Shown here piece by piece: positions 55,329 through 64,000 of a stretch of 64,000 bases of DNA. Each line of letters begins with the position of its first letter. Positions within the stretch are counted from its first letter, which is position 1. Location of the stretch: contig JAXHMJ010000001.1 in the NCBI GenBank assembly GCA_034521575.1, positions 124,001-188,000 on the forward strand, given 5' to 3'. The notes under the pieces are model-generated. The model was not told the origin of the DNA and did no database searches. It was given only the letters and a program-made list of their open reading frames with translations. The translations under genes and the position numbers were made by a program. The DNA is from a candidate division KSB1 bacterium (GTDB lineage: Bacteria; Zhuqueibacterota; Zhuqueibacteria; Residuimicrobiales; Krinioviventaceae).

Positions 55329-58327
55329 GAGATATACGGAATTTATTAATAACGTTCTTTGGATGTATTTCGCTGCTTGCCGCTCAGACCGATTATCATC
55401 ACCCGGAACTGGACTGGTATACGCTCGAAACAGAACATTTTCAGATTCACTATCACCAGGGGGCTGAGCGCACAGCCCGGGTCGTGGCTAAAATCGCTCA
55501 GGATATTTACGATCCCGTTACAGATTTGTACGATTGGGAACCCGACGGACCGGTGCATTTTATCATCAAAGACCATGATGATATCTCCAATGGTGCGGCG
55601 TATTATTATGACAATAAAGTCGAGATATGGGCGCCGCAAATGACATTCATCCTGCGGGGGACGCATAATTGGCTGCGCAATGTGGTCACCCATGAATTCA
55701 GCCATATGATCTCACTCGGCGCCGCGCGTAAAATGTCCAGGCATGTTCCTGCTTTTTATTTTCAATGGATCAATTATGAAAAAGAAAAGCGTCCGGATGT
55801 GCTGTACGGCTATCCCAATGAAATAGCTTCATATGCCGTGGCAAACACGATCATCCCGATGTGGCTGGCCGAGGGCATGGCGCAGTACATGGCTCCGGAT
55901 CTGGATTACGACCGCTGGGACACCCACCGCGATATGCTGATTCGAACAGCGGTTCTGGACAGCAGTCTGCACTCTTTCACTGAAATGGGTGTGTTTGGCA
56001 AAAACAGTATCGGCAATGAACGCACCTATAATGCCGGATACGCGCTCACCCGCTATATCGCTCATCATTTTGGTCCGGAATCCATGCAACAGCTCACGGA
56101 TCATTTGAATGATCCGCTGACTTTTTCAGTGAACGCGCCGATCAATAAAGTGACGGGTCTGGATGCTGACGAATTGTATAAACAATGGCATCAGCATCTC
56201 ATCCGATATTATCAACATGCGACGGATTCCCTGCGAAATCATACAGTGGCCGGCGAAAAACTGGTAAACAAGGGGATTGGAAACATTGCACCCGTCTGGT
56301 CTCCGGACGGCCGTCAAATTGCCTATTGCGGTTCTCCGGGCTCGGATTATCTGACCCTGACGAGCCTGAAGGTTATGTCTTTGCAGGATAATAAAACGCA
56401 TGTTTTGAAATCCGCTGTTAACAGTAAATTGTCCTGGTCGCCGGACAGCTCGCGCCTGCTTTACGCCCGCAAAGAGGCCAATAAACATCATTCTCATTAT
56501 AATGATCTGTATGTGTATAATCTCGAGACAAAAAAAGAAATCCAGCTGACCCGGGATCTGCGGGTGATGGATCCGGTCTGGATGCCGGATGGAAAAAGAA
56601 TGCTTGCCGTACAGCAGGCAGACGGAACGGATAATCTGGTATTGATTGGTGAATCCGGTAAAATCGAAAAAAGACTGACAAACTACCGCTTTGGCCAGGG
56701 TGTATACGGTCCCTCTGTGTCTGCTGACGGACGTTATGTTGTGTTTTCCCGTTCCCGCAGCCACGGCCGCAATCTGTTGTTATACGATTTCGATACAGAA
56801 ATTCTGGATACGCTTATTTCCGAGGGGGATGCCCGCGATCCGTTTTACACCGATGACGGACGCATATTTTTTTCCTGGGATCGCTCCGGGATCGCCGATA
56901 TTTACAGCATCAAACCGGATCAGGACGATCTGAACTTGAAACAATGGACCCGGGTTCTCGGCGGCGCGTTTATGCCCGCGTACCATGATTCGGCCGGGCT
57001 GGCGTTTTCACTGTTTGATTCAAAAGGCTACAAGATATCGGTCATCCGTCATCCGGAGCCGCTGAACAACCAGAACGCCTATCAACCCGATCCTGAAATC
57101 GCTCCGGAATTATGGCTTGATATCGACAGCTCCCGTCTTGCGGACGTCAGACATTATGACGATACTCAGCTCCCGGATATGGAAGCGCAAAAATACGGCA
57201 TCACCTATGGCGATTTGATGTTTATGCCCCGTGTTATGATTGATTCCAATCAGGTTAAACTGGGTACATATTTTTACGCCAACGAGATACTGGATCGATT
57301 GAATGTGTTCGGCGGCGTCGGTATGAATGCGCGCAAAGACCTGGATGCGTTTTTGATGTTTGAATGGAAAAAATGGCGCCCCACTTTGTTTACAGAGTTT
57401 TATGCGGTCACCCGAAATGTCGAACGTACTATTGCCGTTATCGAGGATTATCCCAAAAAAGTGCCGGTTGATATCTCGTTCCGTCTGCTGGAAGGGGATA
57501 TCGGCGCCCGCTATCAAATTACCGATCATCAGACTTTGCAGGCCGCCTATGTACACAGCCAGTATATGAGTCATATTCATAGTTTCTTTTTTGAACCGCA
57601 GGGTATCCAGTTTGAATCACCGGCCAATACTTATTTTTATGGCAATCATTTGCGGCTGAACTGGGATATTGATCAAAAACCCCCGTCGGTTACTTCGTCC
57701 ATCAGTCCGTCCGCCGGACGCCAAATCAATGTCGAGTATTCTTTTGAATGGAATCGGTTCTTTGAGGATTTTTCAACCGAAGACGAAGGTGTTCTGCCCA
57801 AACGTATTTATACAAACTATAACTATAACAAGATACAAGTGGCATGGCACGAGTACCTGGGTATTCCGTTTTTGCGCGACCATAGTTTGAACGCTTCATT
57901 CAAAGCCGGTTATATCGATCGGCCGGTGGATAGTTTTTTTAATTTTTATGCTGGCGGTTTGCCGGGTTTGCGCGGTTATCCGTTTTACAGCATTGAAGGC
58001 CGGAAAATGTTCATCGCCCGTTTCAATTACCGTCTGCCATTGTTTACACGCTGGCAAAAACAGTTTTTTCATCTGACCACCAATCATGCCTATCTTACGG
58101 CGTTCATGGATGTGGGTGATGCCTTTGACCGCGATGCATTCGATGTGTCTGAATTGAAAAAAGATGTCGGACTCGGCCTGAGACTGTCACTGTTTTCGTT
58201 TTACGGATTCCCGACGGCCCTGTCTGTAGAAGCCGCTTATGGCCTGGATACTGTTTATAACCAGGATCTGGCCTATGGCAATGAATGGCGTTATTATGTC
58301 ACACTATTGTTTGATTTTATGAATTAA
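55325..58327 (+). CDS. Outer-membrane fusion: gluzincin metallopeptidase, TolB-type propeller, Omp85-like barrel
   Basis: 1000 residues. Signal peptide (1-20). Residues 25-290 form a gluzincin peptidase: HEFSH (His123, Glu124, His127) and third ligand Glu183 in MWLAEGMAQYM. Residues about 305-600 hold TolB-type repeats (IAPVWSPDGRQIAYCG, KLSWSPDSSRLLYARK, VWMPDGKRMLAV, GPSVSADGRYVVFSRS). Residues about 640-1000 form a barrel of the BamA/surface-antigen type, with GGLPGLRGYPFYSIEGRKMF and a final Phe-Met-Asn. No POTRA domains. The barrel could anchor, or export, the peptidase-propeller part. All zinc ligands are present. Overlaps the previous gene by 4 nt. Confidence 0.8.
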   Translation: MRDIRNLLITFFGCISLLAAQTDYHHPELDWYTLETEHFQIHYHQGAERTARVVAKIAQDIYDPVTDLYDWEPDGPVHFIIKDHDDISNGAAYYYDNKVEIWAPQMTFILRGTHNWLRNVVTHEFSHMISLGAARKMSRHVPAFYFQWINYEKEKRPDVLYGYPNEIASYAVANTIIPMWLAEGMAQYMAPDLDYDRWDTHRDMLIRTAVLDSSLHSFTEMGVFGKNSIGNERTYNAGYALTRYIAHHFGPESMQQLTDHLNDPLTFSVNAPINKVTGLDADELYKQWHQHLIRYYQHATDSLRNHTVAGEKLVNKGIGNIAPVWSPDGRQIAYCGSPGSDYLTLTSLKVMSLQDNKTHVLKSAVNSKLSWSPDSSRLLYARKEANKHHSHYNDLYVYNLETKKEIQLTRDLRVMDPVWMPDGKRMLAVQQADGTDNLVLIGESGKIEKRLTNYRFGQGVYGPSVSADGRYVVFSRSRSHGRNLLLYDFDTEILDTLISEGDARDPFYTDDGRIFFSWDRSGIADIYSIKPDQDDLNLKQWTRVLGGAFMPAYHDSAGLAFSLFDSKGYKISVIRHPEPLNNQNAYQPDPEIAPELWLDIDSSRLADVRHYDDTQLPDMEAQKYGITYGDLMFMPRVMIDSNQVKLGTYFYANEILDRLNVFGGVGMNARKDLDAFLMFEWKKWRPTLFTEFYAVTRNVERTIAVIEDYPKKVPVDISFRLLEGDIGARYQITDHQTLQAAYVHSQYMSHIHSFFFEPQGIQFESPANTYFYGNHLRLNWDIDQKPPSVTSSISPSAGRQINVEYSFEWNRFFEDFSTEDEGVLPKRIYTNYNYNKIQVAWHEYLGIPFLRDHSLNASFKAGYIDRPVDSFFNFYAGGLPGLRGYPFYSIEGRKMFIARFNYRLPLFTRWQKQFFHLTTNHAYLTAFMDVGDAFDRDAFDVSELKKDVGLGLRLSLFSFYGFPTALSVEAAYGLDTVYNQDLAYGNEWRYYVTLLFDFMN

Positions 58328-58350
58328 AATCAAAGCTTGGAGGAAATACG

Positions 58351-59148
58351 GTGAGGATTTTCAGCTTTTTGATTCTAATTTGTTTAACAGCCGGCTCATT
58401 GTCTGCGTCAGGCTTGGAAAATTATATGCGCGAAACCACCATGCCGCCGGTTCAGCTGTCACAGACCGATGCGTCTGAACATGCAGGCCTGAAAAATGTC
58501 AAGGCCGCTCTGTTCATGTCGGCAGCCCTGCCCGGCGCCGGTCAGGCCTATGCGGGAAACTGGCTGAAAGCTGCTCTTTTTGCGGCTGTGGAAGCGACGG
58601 GCTGGACCCTGTATGCGGTTTACAATGAAAAGGGTAAAGATATCCGCTCCGAATTCCACAGCTATGCGCATACCCATTGGAGCGAATCCTCGTACTGGAA
58701 ATGGGTGGCGCATCAGGCCGGACTGGAATACAACGCTGATGATTTGACGGATTTGCGCGAGTGGGAGCATGAACATTTCAGTCACGGACTGCATGAACAG
58801 AAAGATCAACAGTACTATGAGATGATCGGAAAATACCATCAGTTCAATTACGGTTGGGATGATTTCAGAAACGAATATTCGATAACGATGACCCACCAGG
58901 AATTGAACAATATCGAAACCGAAAACCGTCACACCTATGAATCAAAACGCAATGATGCGAACCAGGCGTTCCGCACCGCCACATCCAGCGTGACGGTTGT
59001 CATGCTCAACCATATTCTCAGCGCCGCGGATGCGGCCTGGACCGCGTATTCCTTTAATAATCGGAGCGCGACACTGTCTCTCAAGGCCGAACCCCTGTAT
59101 TTTGATCAGGATTTACAAACTGTACTGTCTTTACGTGTAAATTGGTGA
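58351..59148 (+). CDS. DUF5683-like membrane protein 1
   Basis: 265 residues from GTG 58351 after TTGGAGGAA. Signal peptide (1-19), then KAALFMSAALPGAGQAYAGN, the G-x-GQ-x-Y motif and paired hydrophobic stretch of DUF5683, a charged middle rich in His/Trp/Tyr (about 85-190) and a C-terminal helix pair (VVMLNHILSAADAAWTAY). Function unknown. The neighbour at 59154 has the same plan, so the two are likely partners from an old duplication; both follow the peptidase-barrel gene in one operon. Confidence 0.72.
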   Translation: MRIFSFLILICLTAGSLSASGLENYMRETTMPPVQLSQTDASEHAGLKNVKAALFMSAALPGAGQAYAGNWLKAALFAAVEATGWTLYAVYNEKGKDIRSEFHSYAHTHWSESSYWKWVAHQAGLEYNADDLTDLREWEHEHFSHGLHEQKDQQYYEMIGKYHQFNYGWDDFRNEYSITMTHQELNNIETENRHTYESKRNDANQAFRTATSSVTVVMLNHILSAADAAWTAYSFNNRSATLSLKAEPLYFDQDLQTVLSLRVNW

Positions 59149-59153
59149 ACTCT

Positions 59154-59876
59154 ATGCGAATTTTATTATTGTCTCTAACGTTATTTTGCTCACTTGCAGC
59201 TGCTCAAACATCGCATCTTGCGGATGAATGGTACCAGACCTCTCCATCGTTCACCGGCCTGCAGACGATGCAGTCCGAATCCCCCGGCGCTGCGCTGCAG
59301 CCTGAAAAAAACAGGGGCAAGGCGTTTTTCATGTCTTTGCTGGTTCCGGGATGGGGACAGCGGTATACAGAATCGCGTAACAAGATGCTGGCTTTTTTCG
59401 CTGCCGAGATCGGTCTGTGGATGACCTGTTCCGGTTTTGAACTGTACAGCGACTGGCGGCGCCAGGATTACCGCGCCTATGCCGCCCGCTATGCTGATGT
59501 CGATCTTGATGGTAAATCCGACAGTTACTTTATCGATGTCGGGAATTTTAACACTATTCATGATTATAACGCATACAAACTGCAGTGGCGTCAGCTCGCT
59601 GAATATTACGATGATGTTGATGCCAATTACTGGAACTGGCAGAGTAAAGAGCATCGTGAAGAATTTGATGATTTACGCATTTCTTCGGATACTGCTCATA
59701 ACCGCGCAACCATGATGCTCGGTTTTATCATGGCCAATCATGTCATCAGTGCGGTTGATGCGCTGATCTCCGCCAGCAGACACCATAATCAACAGACGGT
59801 TCTGGACTGGAACCTGTTTCTGGGCGACGGTTATTATACGCCGCGTGTTCATTTCACCTTGACTAAACACTGGTGA
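59154..59876 (+). CDS. DUF5683-like membrane protein 2
   Basis: 240 residues from ATG 59154 (GTG 59145, overlapping the previous stop, is an alternative). Signal peptide (LLLSLTLFCSLAAA), AFFMSLLVPGWGQRYTESRN with the same G-x-GQ-x-Y motif as its neighbour, a Tyr/Asp-rich middle with DVDLDGKSDSY, which looks like a calcium-type acidic loop, and FIMANHVISAVDALISA near the end. Same domain plan as the gene before. Function unknown. Confidence 0.72.
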   Translation: MRILLLSLTLFCSLAAAQTSHLADEWYQTSPSFTGLQTMQSESPGAALQPEKNRGKAFFMSLLVPGWGQRYTESRNKMLAFFAAEIGLWMTCSGFELYSDWRRQDYRAYAARYADVDLDGKSDSYFIDVGNFNTIHDYNAYKLQWRQLAEYYDDVDANYWNWQSKEHREEFDDLRISSDTAHNRATMMLGFIMANHVISAVDALISASRHHNQQTVLDWNLFLGDGYYTPRVHFTLTKHW

Positions 59877-59906
59877 TCATTCTGCGAATCTGCAGAGGTT
59901 TTCTCT

Positions 59907-61214
59907 TTGAGTTTAATACTATTTGTTTCGCTTTCCGTTCTGATATTTGTTTTTCTCGCGGCGTTTTCTGTTGCGTCCCTAACTGAAAAAGAGTACAGAG
60001 CCTTTAGCATTTCTGCTGTTTTGACGGCGATTTTCCTTTTAATGCATACGGGACTGGTTATTTTCAATCCCGGATGGCTCTGGGGGATGAACCTGCTTTA
60101 TTTTTTCCTGGTCGTGTTGTTCTTTATCCCCGCTGCTTCTTCTGATCTTGTAAACCTGAATCCCCAACCCATTGATGAACGAGATATTATGTTCGCCCGC
60201 GCCCGTTATCAGCCGGGTTTACGAGCCTATCAGGATTATTATACCCGAAATCCGCAAAAACAAAAAATCGACGATCAAATCCGTTCGCTGCCCGATCTCT
60301 TGAGCCCGGGCGGACCCTACTATGATGAGCGGTCCGCATCGATGGCGCATTTGTTTTTTGCAGAAACGGAACGTCTGGCGCAGCGGGCGGAAGGTGAGCC
60401 GGCTCTGGAACAGACACCGCTCAGTCCGGATGACGCGGCGGCACAGCTTAAATCAATGGCGCGTTCACTGGGGGCTGTGGACAGCGGGATTGCCCGAATA
60501 CGGCCCGAGTATCTTTATACGCATATCGGACGCGGTCAGGGCGTTTATGGCGATCCGATTGATCTGGATCATCCCCGGGCTCTGGTCTTTGCGGTCGAGA
60601 TGAAGTACAATCGGGTGCGTCAGGCGCCGAAGATTGCCGTCACTCTCGAATCCGCTGAACAATATCTGCAATCCGCTCATATTGCTGTCACAGTGGCAGA
60701 GTATATCCGTTCACTGGGCTATCCGGCGCGCGCTCATATCGACGGCAATTACCGGCTGATGCTTCCCGGTTTGGCGTCGGACGCGGGGCTGGGCGAAATT
60801 GGCCGTTTGGGGTATCTGATTCATCCGAGGTTCGGGGCTCGTGTCCGTCTGGCTGCGGTCAGCACGACGCTTCCGATCGCTGAGGACGAGCGTCGGGTGT
60901 TTGGCGTACAGGATTTTTGTGCGATTTGCAAAAAGTGTGCATCCAATTGTCCGGCTGGCGCTATTTCCTTTGGCCCCAAGAAAAATGTGCGCGGTGTGAT
61001 CAAATGGTCTACTTGTCAAGAGGCGTGTTACCGTTACTGGCGAAGCATCGGCACGGACTGTGGACTGTGTATGCGCATATGCCCCTACAGCAAACCCGAT
61101 ACATGGACGCATAACCTCATTCGCAACCGGATGGCTCATTCCGCACCGGCCCGTCGGCTCGGGGTTTATGCGGATGATCTGTTTTATGGACAACGCCGGT
61201 ATAACCGCGAATGA
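59907..61214 (+). CDS. Membrane-anchored reductive-dehalogenase-like iron-sulfur protein
   Basis: 435 residues from TTG 59907. Three N-terminal membrane helices (about 1-22, 33-53, 60-78) are fused to a cytoplasmic or periplasmic domain. Its core has SDAGLGEIGRLGYLIHPRFG and two cluster sites: CAICKKCASNCP (Cys338, 341, 344, 348) and CGLCMRICPYS (Cys385, 388, 392) with Cys370/374 before it. This matches reductive dehalogenases (PF13486-type) and the related QueG; the FGVQDFCAICKKC run is typical of the former. There is no Tat signal and no rdhB-like anchor gene; the anchor is built in. Substrate unknown; cobalamin use is expected from the family. Confidence 0.8.
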   Translation: MSLILFVSLSVLIFVFLAAFSVASLTEKEYRAFSISAVLTAIFLLMHTGLVIFNPGWLWGMNLLYFFLVVLFFIPAASSDLVNLNPQPIDERDIMFARARYQPGLRAYQDYYTRNPQKQKIDDQIRSLPDLLSPGGPYYDERSASMAHLFFAETERLAQRAEGEPALEQTPLSPDDAAAQLKSMARSLGAVDSGIARIRPEYLYTHIGRGQGVYGDPIDLDHPRALVFAVEMKYNRVRQAPKIAVTLESAEQYLQSAHIAVTVAEYIRSLGYPARAHIDGNYRLMLPGLASDAGLGEIGRLGYLIHPRFGARVRLAAVSTTLPIAEDERRVFGVQDFCAICKKCASNCPAGAISFGPKKNVRGVIKWSTCQEACYRYWRSIGTDCGLCMRICPYSKPDTWTHNLIRNRMAHSAPARRLGVYADDLFYGQRRYNRE

Positions 61215-61276
61215 CTTGCTTTTCGTGTTCAAACTTTATACATTATTCTAAAGTTAATACTTGACGAGGAGGAGTT

Positions 61277-61870
61277 ATGGAAAATGGATTTCAGCCCGGA
61301 GATATTTTTTTTACCCGCGGAACCGGTTTTATCAGCAAAGCTATCCGGCTTTTTTCGCGTTCGTTCGGTGAAAGCCGGACCCGCGTGAACCACGTGGGCC
61401 TTGTCGTCACCGCCGGCTCTGTGAAAACATGCCGGGTGGTGGAAGCCCTGCATGTGGTGCGCCGTCATTCCCTTTGGAAACGCTACGGTCCGCCCAAGCC
61501 TGATCGTGTTGCTGTGTATCGGCCGCTGAATCTCAGCAGGGAGGAGATAGAGATTCTTGTTGAGGAAGCCAATGAACAGGTCGGGAAAACTTATGGATAT
61601 CTCAAACTGCTGGCCCACTTGTTGGACTGGTTCCTGCAGGGCGCGTATGTGTTCCGCCGATTAACCCGAAACAAGAACTATCCCATCTGTTCCTGGCTGG
61701 TTGCGCATGCCTGTTCCAAAATTGACAAGCATTTCGGTGTTGATCCCGGTGCGGCGCAGCCGGATGATATCTGGGATTTTGTTCTCTCGAATCCGAAAAA
61801 ATATATGCCGGTGTACCCTTTGGGACCGTTGGCAGCCGATGATGAGCCCAGACGTCTGGACAAGAAATAG
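61277..61870 (+). CDS. YiiX/NlpC-type permuted papain-like hydrolase
   Basis: 197 residues from ATG 61277 after GAGGAGG. FQPGDIFFTRGTGFISKAIR is the usual opening; the catalytic His39 in VNHVGLVV comes before Cys138 in YPICSWLVAHA, the permuted order of YiiX/YaeF enzymes. Such proteins cleave amide or thioester bonds of lipids or peptidoglycan fragments. No signal peptide seen. A run of basic residues closes the protein. Confidence 0.83.
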   Translation: MENGFQPGDIFFTRGTGFISKAIRLFSRSFGESRTRVNHVGLVVTAGSVKTCRVVEALHVVRRHSLWKRYGPPKPDRVAVYRPLNLSREEIEILVEEANEQVGKTYGYLKLLAHLLDWFLQGAYVFRRLTRNKNYPICSWLVAHACSKIDKHFGVDPGAAQPDDIWDFVLSNPKKYMPVYPLGPLAADDEPRRLDKK

Positions 61871-62032
61871 ATCAAGAAACGGGGATACAATTCGGCTATC
61901 CGAAATTTTTAACGGTGATTCAATCAATAGAAAAACTGTATAGGTACGGGCTGCCCGGGTATCAGTATCACTCTTTGACGTTTTGAAGGTAAATCAGCAT
62001 TTGCGTCACCATAGTGTCAAGACATGCGATGC

Positions 62033-63181
62033 TTATTCAAAATGCTTCAGAGCGTTCTGCATACGGTCGAGCGCGAGTTTCAATCGGGAGCGCTGACAGC
62101 CAAAATTCAGGCGTACGAAACCCGGTCCTTTGAAAAACATCCCGTCCGATAATCCCACCCTGGCCTGCTCGAAAAAAGCCTGCGGTTTTTTGATACCGGT
62201 TTCGCGTGTGTCGATCCAGGCCAAATAAGTGGCCTCCACCGGGGTCATCGATAGCCCGGGCATGGCGTTAATGCGATTGTGAACCATTTGTGCATTGATC
62301 CTCAAGTAGGTCAAAAGCGTCCGGAGCCAGTTTTCTCCATGCTCATAAGCCGCCATAGCGCCCCGGTAAGCAAAAACATTGGGATGCGGGACAATTCCTT
62401 CAATGCTCTGCTTGAATTGCTTGCGCAATGTCGGATTTGAAATGACGGCAAAAGACAATCCCAGTCCGGGTAAATTAAAGGTTTTACTGGGCGCCATCAG
62501 GGTGAGGGTTCGGTCTGCAATTTCGGGTGACAGAGAAGCCATGGGAATATGAGTGCGGTTGCTGTCCAGCAGCAGATCGCAGTGAATTTCATCCGAACAG
62601 ATGATCAGGTCATGATCGATGCAGATTTGCGCCGTCTGTGTCAACTCTTTGCGATCAAAGGCTCGCCCCAGAGGATTATGAGGATGACAGTGAAGAAACA
62701 GGCGTGTTTTATCAGAGATTGCATCGCACATCGCGTCAAAATCGAATTCATAGCGGTTCCGGTTCTTTGTCATGGAAAATGTCTGTAATTGCCGATCCAT
62801 ATTGCGGGGCGCGGACAAAAACGGCGGATAGATCGGTATGCTTGACAGGACTGCATCGCCCGGACTGCCGATGCTGCCGCAAACCGCATTTATCCCGCAA
62901 ACCAGTCCGGGAAGCCACACCAGCCATTCCGGTTGTATTGTCCACTCGTAGCGCTGCTGCATCCTCTGTACAATAGCCGCTGTCAGATCGAGCGGCGGCA
63001 AAGTATATCCATATACGCCGTGTTCGGCGCGTTCAACCAGGCTTTGAATGACCCGAGGGGGAGATTTGAAATCCATATCCGCCACCCACATGGGAAGTAT
63101 GTCAGTCTCTTTGTAGCGGTCCCACTTTAAACTTTCAGTGCCGTTCCGGTTTATTTTTTGATCGAAAGCTGAACTATCCAT
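62033..63181 (-). CDS. MalY/PatB-type PLP C-S lyase or aminotransferase
   Basis: 382 residues, fold-type I. LPMWVADMDFKSPPRVIQSL at the start is the mark of the MalY/PatB group, which cleaves cystathionine or cysteine to release thiols. The PLP Lys is in LMAPSKTFNLPGLG; CHPHNPLGRAF and CSDEIHCDLLL supply the other cofactor contacts. Length normal. Exact substrate unknown. Transcribed away from the GNAT gene at 63386. Confidence 0.9.
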   Translation of the reverse strand: MDSSAFDQKINRNGTESLKWDRYKETDILPMWVADMDFKSPPRVIQSLVERAEHGVYGYTLPPLDLTAAIVQRMQQRYEWTIQPEWLVWLPGLVCGINAVCGSIGSPGDAVLSSIPIYPPFLSAPRNMDRQLQTFSMTKNRNRYEFDFDAMCDAISDKTRLFLHCHPHNPLGRAFDRKELTQTAQICIDHDLIICSDEIHCDLLLDSNRTHIPMASLSPEIADRTLTLMAPSKTFNLPGLGLSFAVISNPTLRKQFKQSIEGIVPHPNVFAYRGAMAAYEHGENWLRTLLTYLRINAQMVHNRINAMPGLSMTPVEATYLAWIDTRETGIKKPQAFFEQARVGLSDGMFFKGPGFVRLNFGCQRSRLKLALDRMQNALKHFE

Positions 63182-63298
63182 AATGACCTGTCATGTTATA
63201 ATTAATATTGTTTTCCAGTTTGCATACCCAATAGTACGAATCCCGGACACGAACTCAAATAGAAAATTATTTAAAACTTTATTTTTCTGTAAAAGCAG

Positions 63299-63327
63299 TT
63301 GTGCAAAAGGTATGAATTTTGTATAAT
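63299..63327 (+). promoter_or_regulatory. Promoter of the GNAT gene
   Basis: TTGTGC (63299-63304), 17-bp spacer, TATAAT (63322-63327, perfect). Start of transcription near 63334, about 50 nt before the ATG at 63386. Confidence 0.6.
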
Positions 63328-63385
63328 GATACTGTGTTATTGTATATAAAACCGAAATTGATTTGCATCAAAGTGAAGAGACAGT

Positions 63386-64000
63386 ATGGCCCATATCCGG
63401 CAGATGAGCAGCAACGATTTGAATCTGGTCAATGCTCTATTATCCCGTGCCTTTACCCAGGGGCGGGTAGATGATGGTTATATGCACTCGCATGTACCGT
63501 TATGCCAGACTGATTTTTTGAAATGGTATTATAATCAGAACCCTGAAGGCTGTTTTGTGCTGGAGCATGAATCGCAGTGCCGGGGAGCCGCTTTTACGCA
63601 CTTGTGGGGGGATACGGGCTGGTTTGGTCCGCTGGCCATTGCCCCGGAGCGGCATCTGACAGGTCTGGGCAAACAACTGCTGCTGCACTGCATTCGATAT
63701 TTAAAGATGAAAGAGTGTAAAACCATTGGCCTGGAAACCAATCCGCGCAGCAAACGTAATATCGGGTTTTACGGCAGAATGGGATTTGTACCATCCTTGT
63801 TTTCAGTGGATATGATGTGTTCCCTCAGCATGGCCAAAATACCGGTCACTCCTCCGCATCAGACCATACGATATTCCCGTCTGAGTGAAAAGGACAGGAA
63901 CGAAATGCGGGTTCGGATTCAGAGATTGACCGCCCAAATCGACCCCGGGGCCAGTTACACCGAGTTTATCAAGCAGACCGATGCCAGTCGTACCGGCGAC
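63386..64000 (+). CDS. GNAT acetyltransferase, C-terminus beyond right edge
   Basis: Open from ATG 63386 to the window end, 205 residues. MAHIRQMSSNDLNLVNALLS opens a GNAT fold; WFGPLAIAPERHLTGLGKQL holds the acetyl-CoA loop (R-x-x-x-G-x-G), and ETNPRSKRNIGFYGRMGFVP is the usual last strand and helix. After that (residue ~150 on) a second segment begins that could be another GNAT-like domain, so the whole may be a double-GNAT protein. Target unknown. Confidence 0.8.
   Translation, partial: MAHIRQMSSNDLNLVNALLSRAFTQGRVDDGYMHSHVPLCQTDFLKWYYNQNPEGCFVLEHESQCRGAAFTHLWGDTGWFGPLAIAPERHLTGLGKQLLLHCIRYLKMKECKTIGLETNPRSKRNIGFYGRMGFVPSLFSVDMMCSLSMAKIPVTPPHQTIRYSRLSEKDRNEMRVRIQRLTAQIDPGASYTEFIKQTDASRTGD

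Noticed and set aside
1-64000. CRISPR arrays, tRNA or rRNA genes, replication origin
   Set aside because: Reading through the intergenic parts I found no regularly spaced repeats, no cloverleaf with a T-loop, and no rRNA-like segments. Short tRNAs could still be missed by eye.

Overview
The window is bacterial, and its gene content points to the Fibrobacterota-Chlorobiota-Bacteroidota superphylum, most likely a KSB1/Calditrichota-like lineage. Reasons: two secreted giants end in PNPFNP-type or PNPARG-type C-terminal sorting domains of the type IX secretion kind, a PorV-family outer-membrane protein is present, and there are DUF3078, DUF5683, DUF4038, DUF6485 and TPS-TPP genes typical of that group. 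This placement is inferred from protein families; there is no rRNA or tRNA in the window to anchor it.

Layout. 1-1.7 kb: an AbgT-family transporter cut by the left edge, then a VapBC-like module whose antitoxin is intact and whose PIN toxin is a deleted, frameshifted remnant. 1.85-10.3 kb: an accessory region with two copies of one cassette (promoter, about 400-nt conserved leader, small secreted protein A, large secreted protein B). In copy 1 gene B is a stub and is followed by an IS1380-family element with a 5-bp target duplication and a leucine-rich-repeat lipoprotein. In copy 2 gene B is full length (1195 aa) with a beta-helix and sorting domain. 10.7-19.8 kb: a frameshifted cation/proton antiporter, a glutamine amidotransferase overlapping an ATP-grasp protein fused to a dead M20 peptidase domain, a HAL2/CysQ-like phosphatase with a Dabb protein, and a coupled run of amidohydrolase-like, M28 peptidase and PstS-like genes. 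19.5-22.6 kb: a His-rich lipoprotein and a TonB receptor, probably for metal uptake. 22.6-27 kb: mutL, miaA, a Cys-rich small protein, lptG. 27-33 kb: a secreted glycosidase-like protein, trehalose synthesis (otsA/otsB) and a patatin. 33-50.8 kb: mostly housekeeping: ecfT, truA, tal, htrA, purB, purC, psd, pssA, two tatA-like genes, gatA, gatB, efp, accB, accC, gcvH, gcvPA. 51-62 kb: cell-envelope genes: PorV-like protein, M6-like sorting-domain protein, a metallopeptidase/TolB-propeller/Omp85-barrel fusion, two DUF5683-like proteins, a membrane reductive-dehalogenase-like protein, a YiiX-type papain-like hydrolase. 62-64 kb: a MalY-type lyase and a GNAT acetyltransferase cut by the right edge.

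About fourteen genes carry single-base (or near) frameshifts, many in housekeeping genes and some in pairs that restore the frame. This looks mainly like indel error in the assembly rather than mass gene decay, so I annotate these as whole genes and give the break points. The most interesting items are the duplicated leader-A-B cassette, the amidotransferase/ATP-grasp/pseudopeptidase pair, the peptidase-propeller-barrel fusion, and a structured terminator-like leader before the PorV gene.
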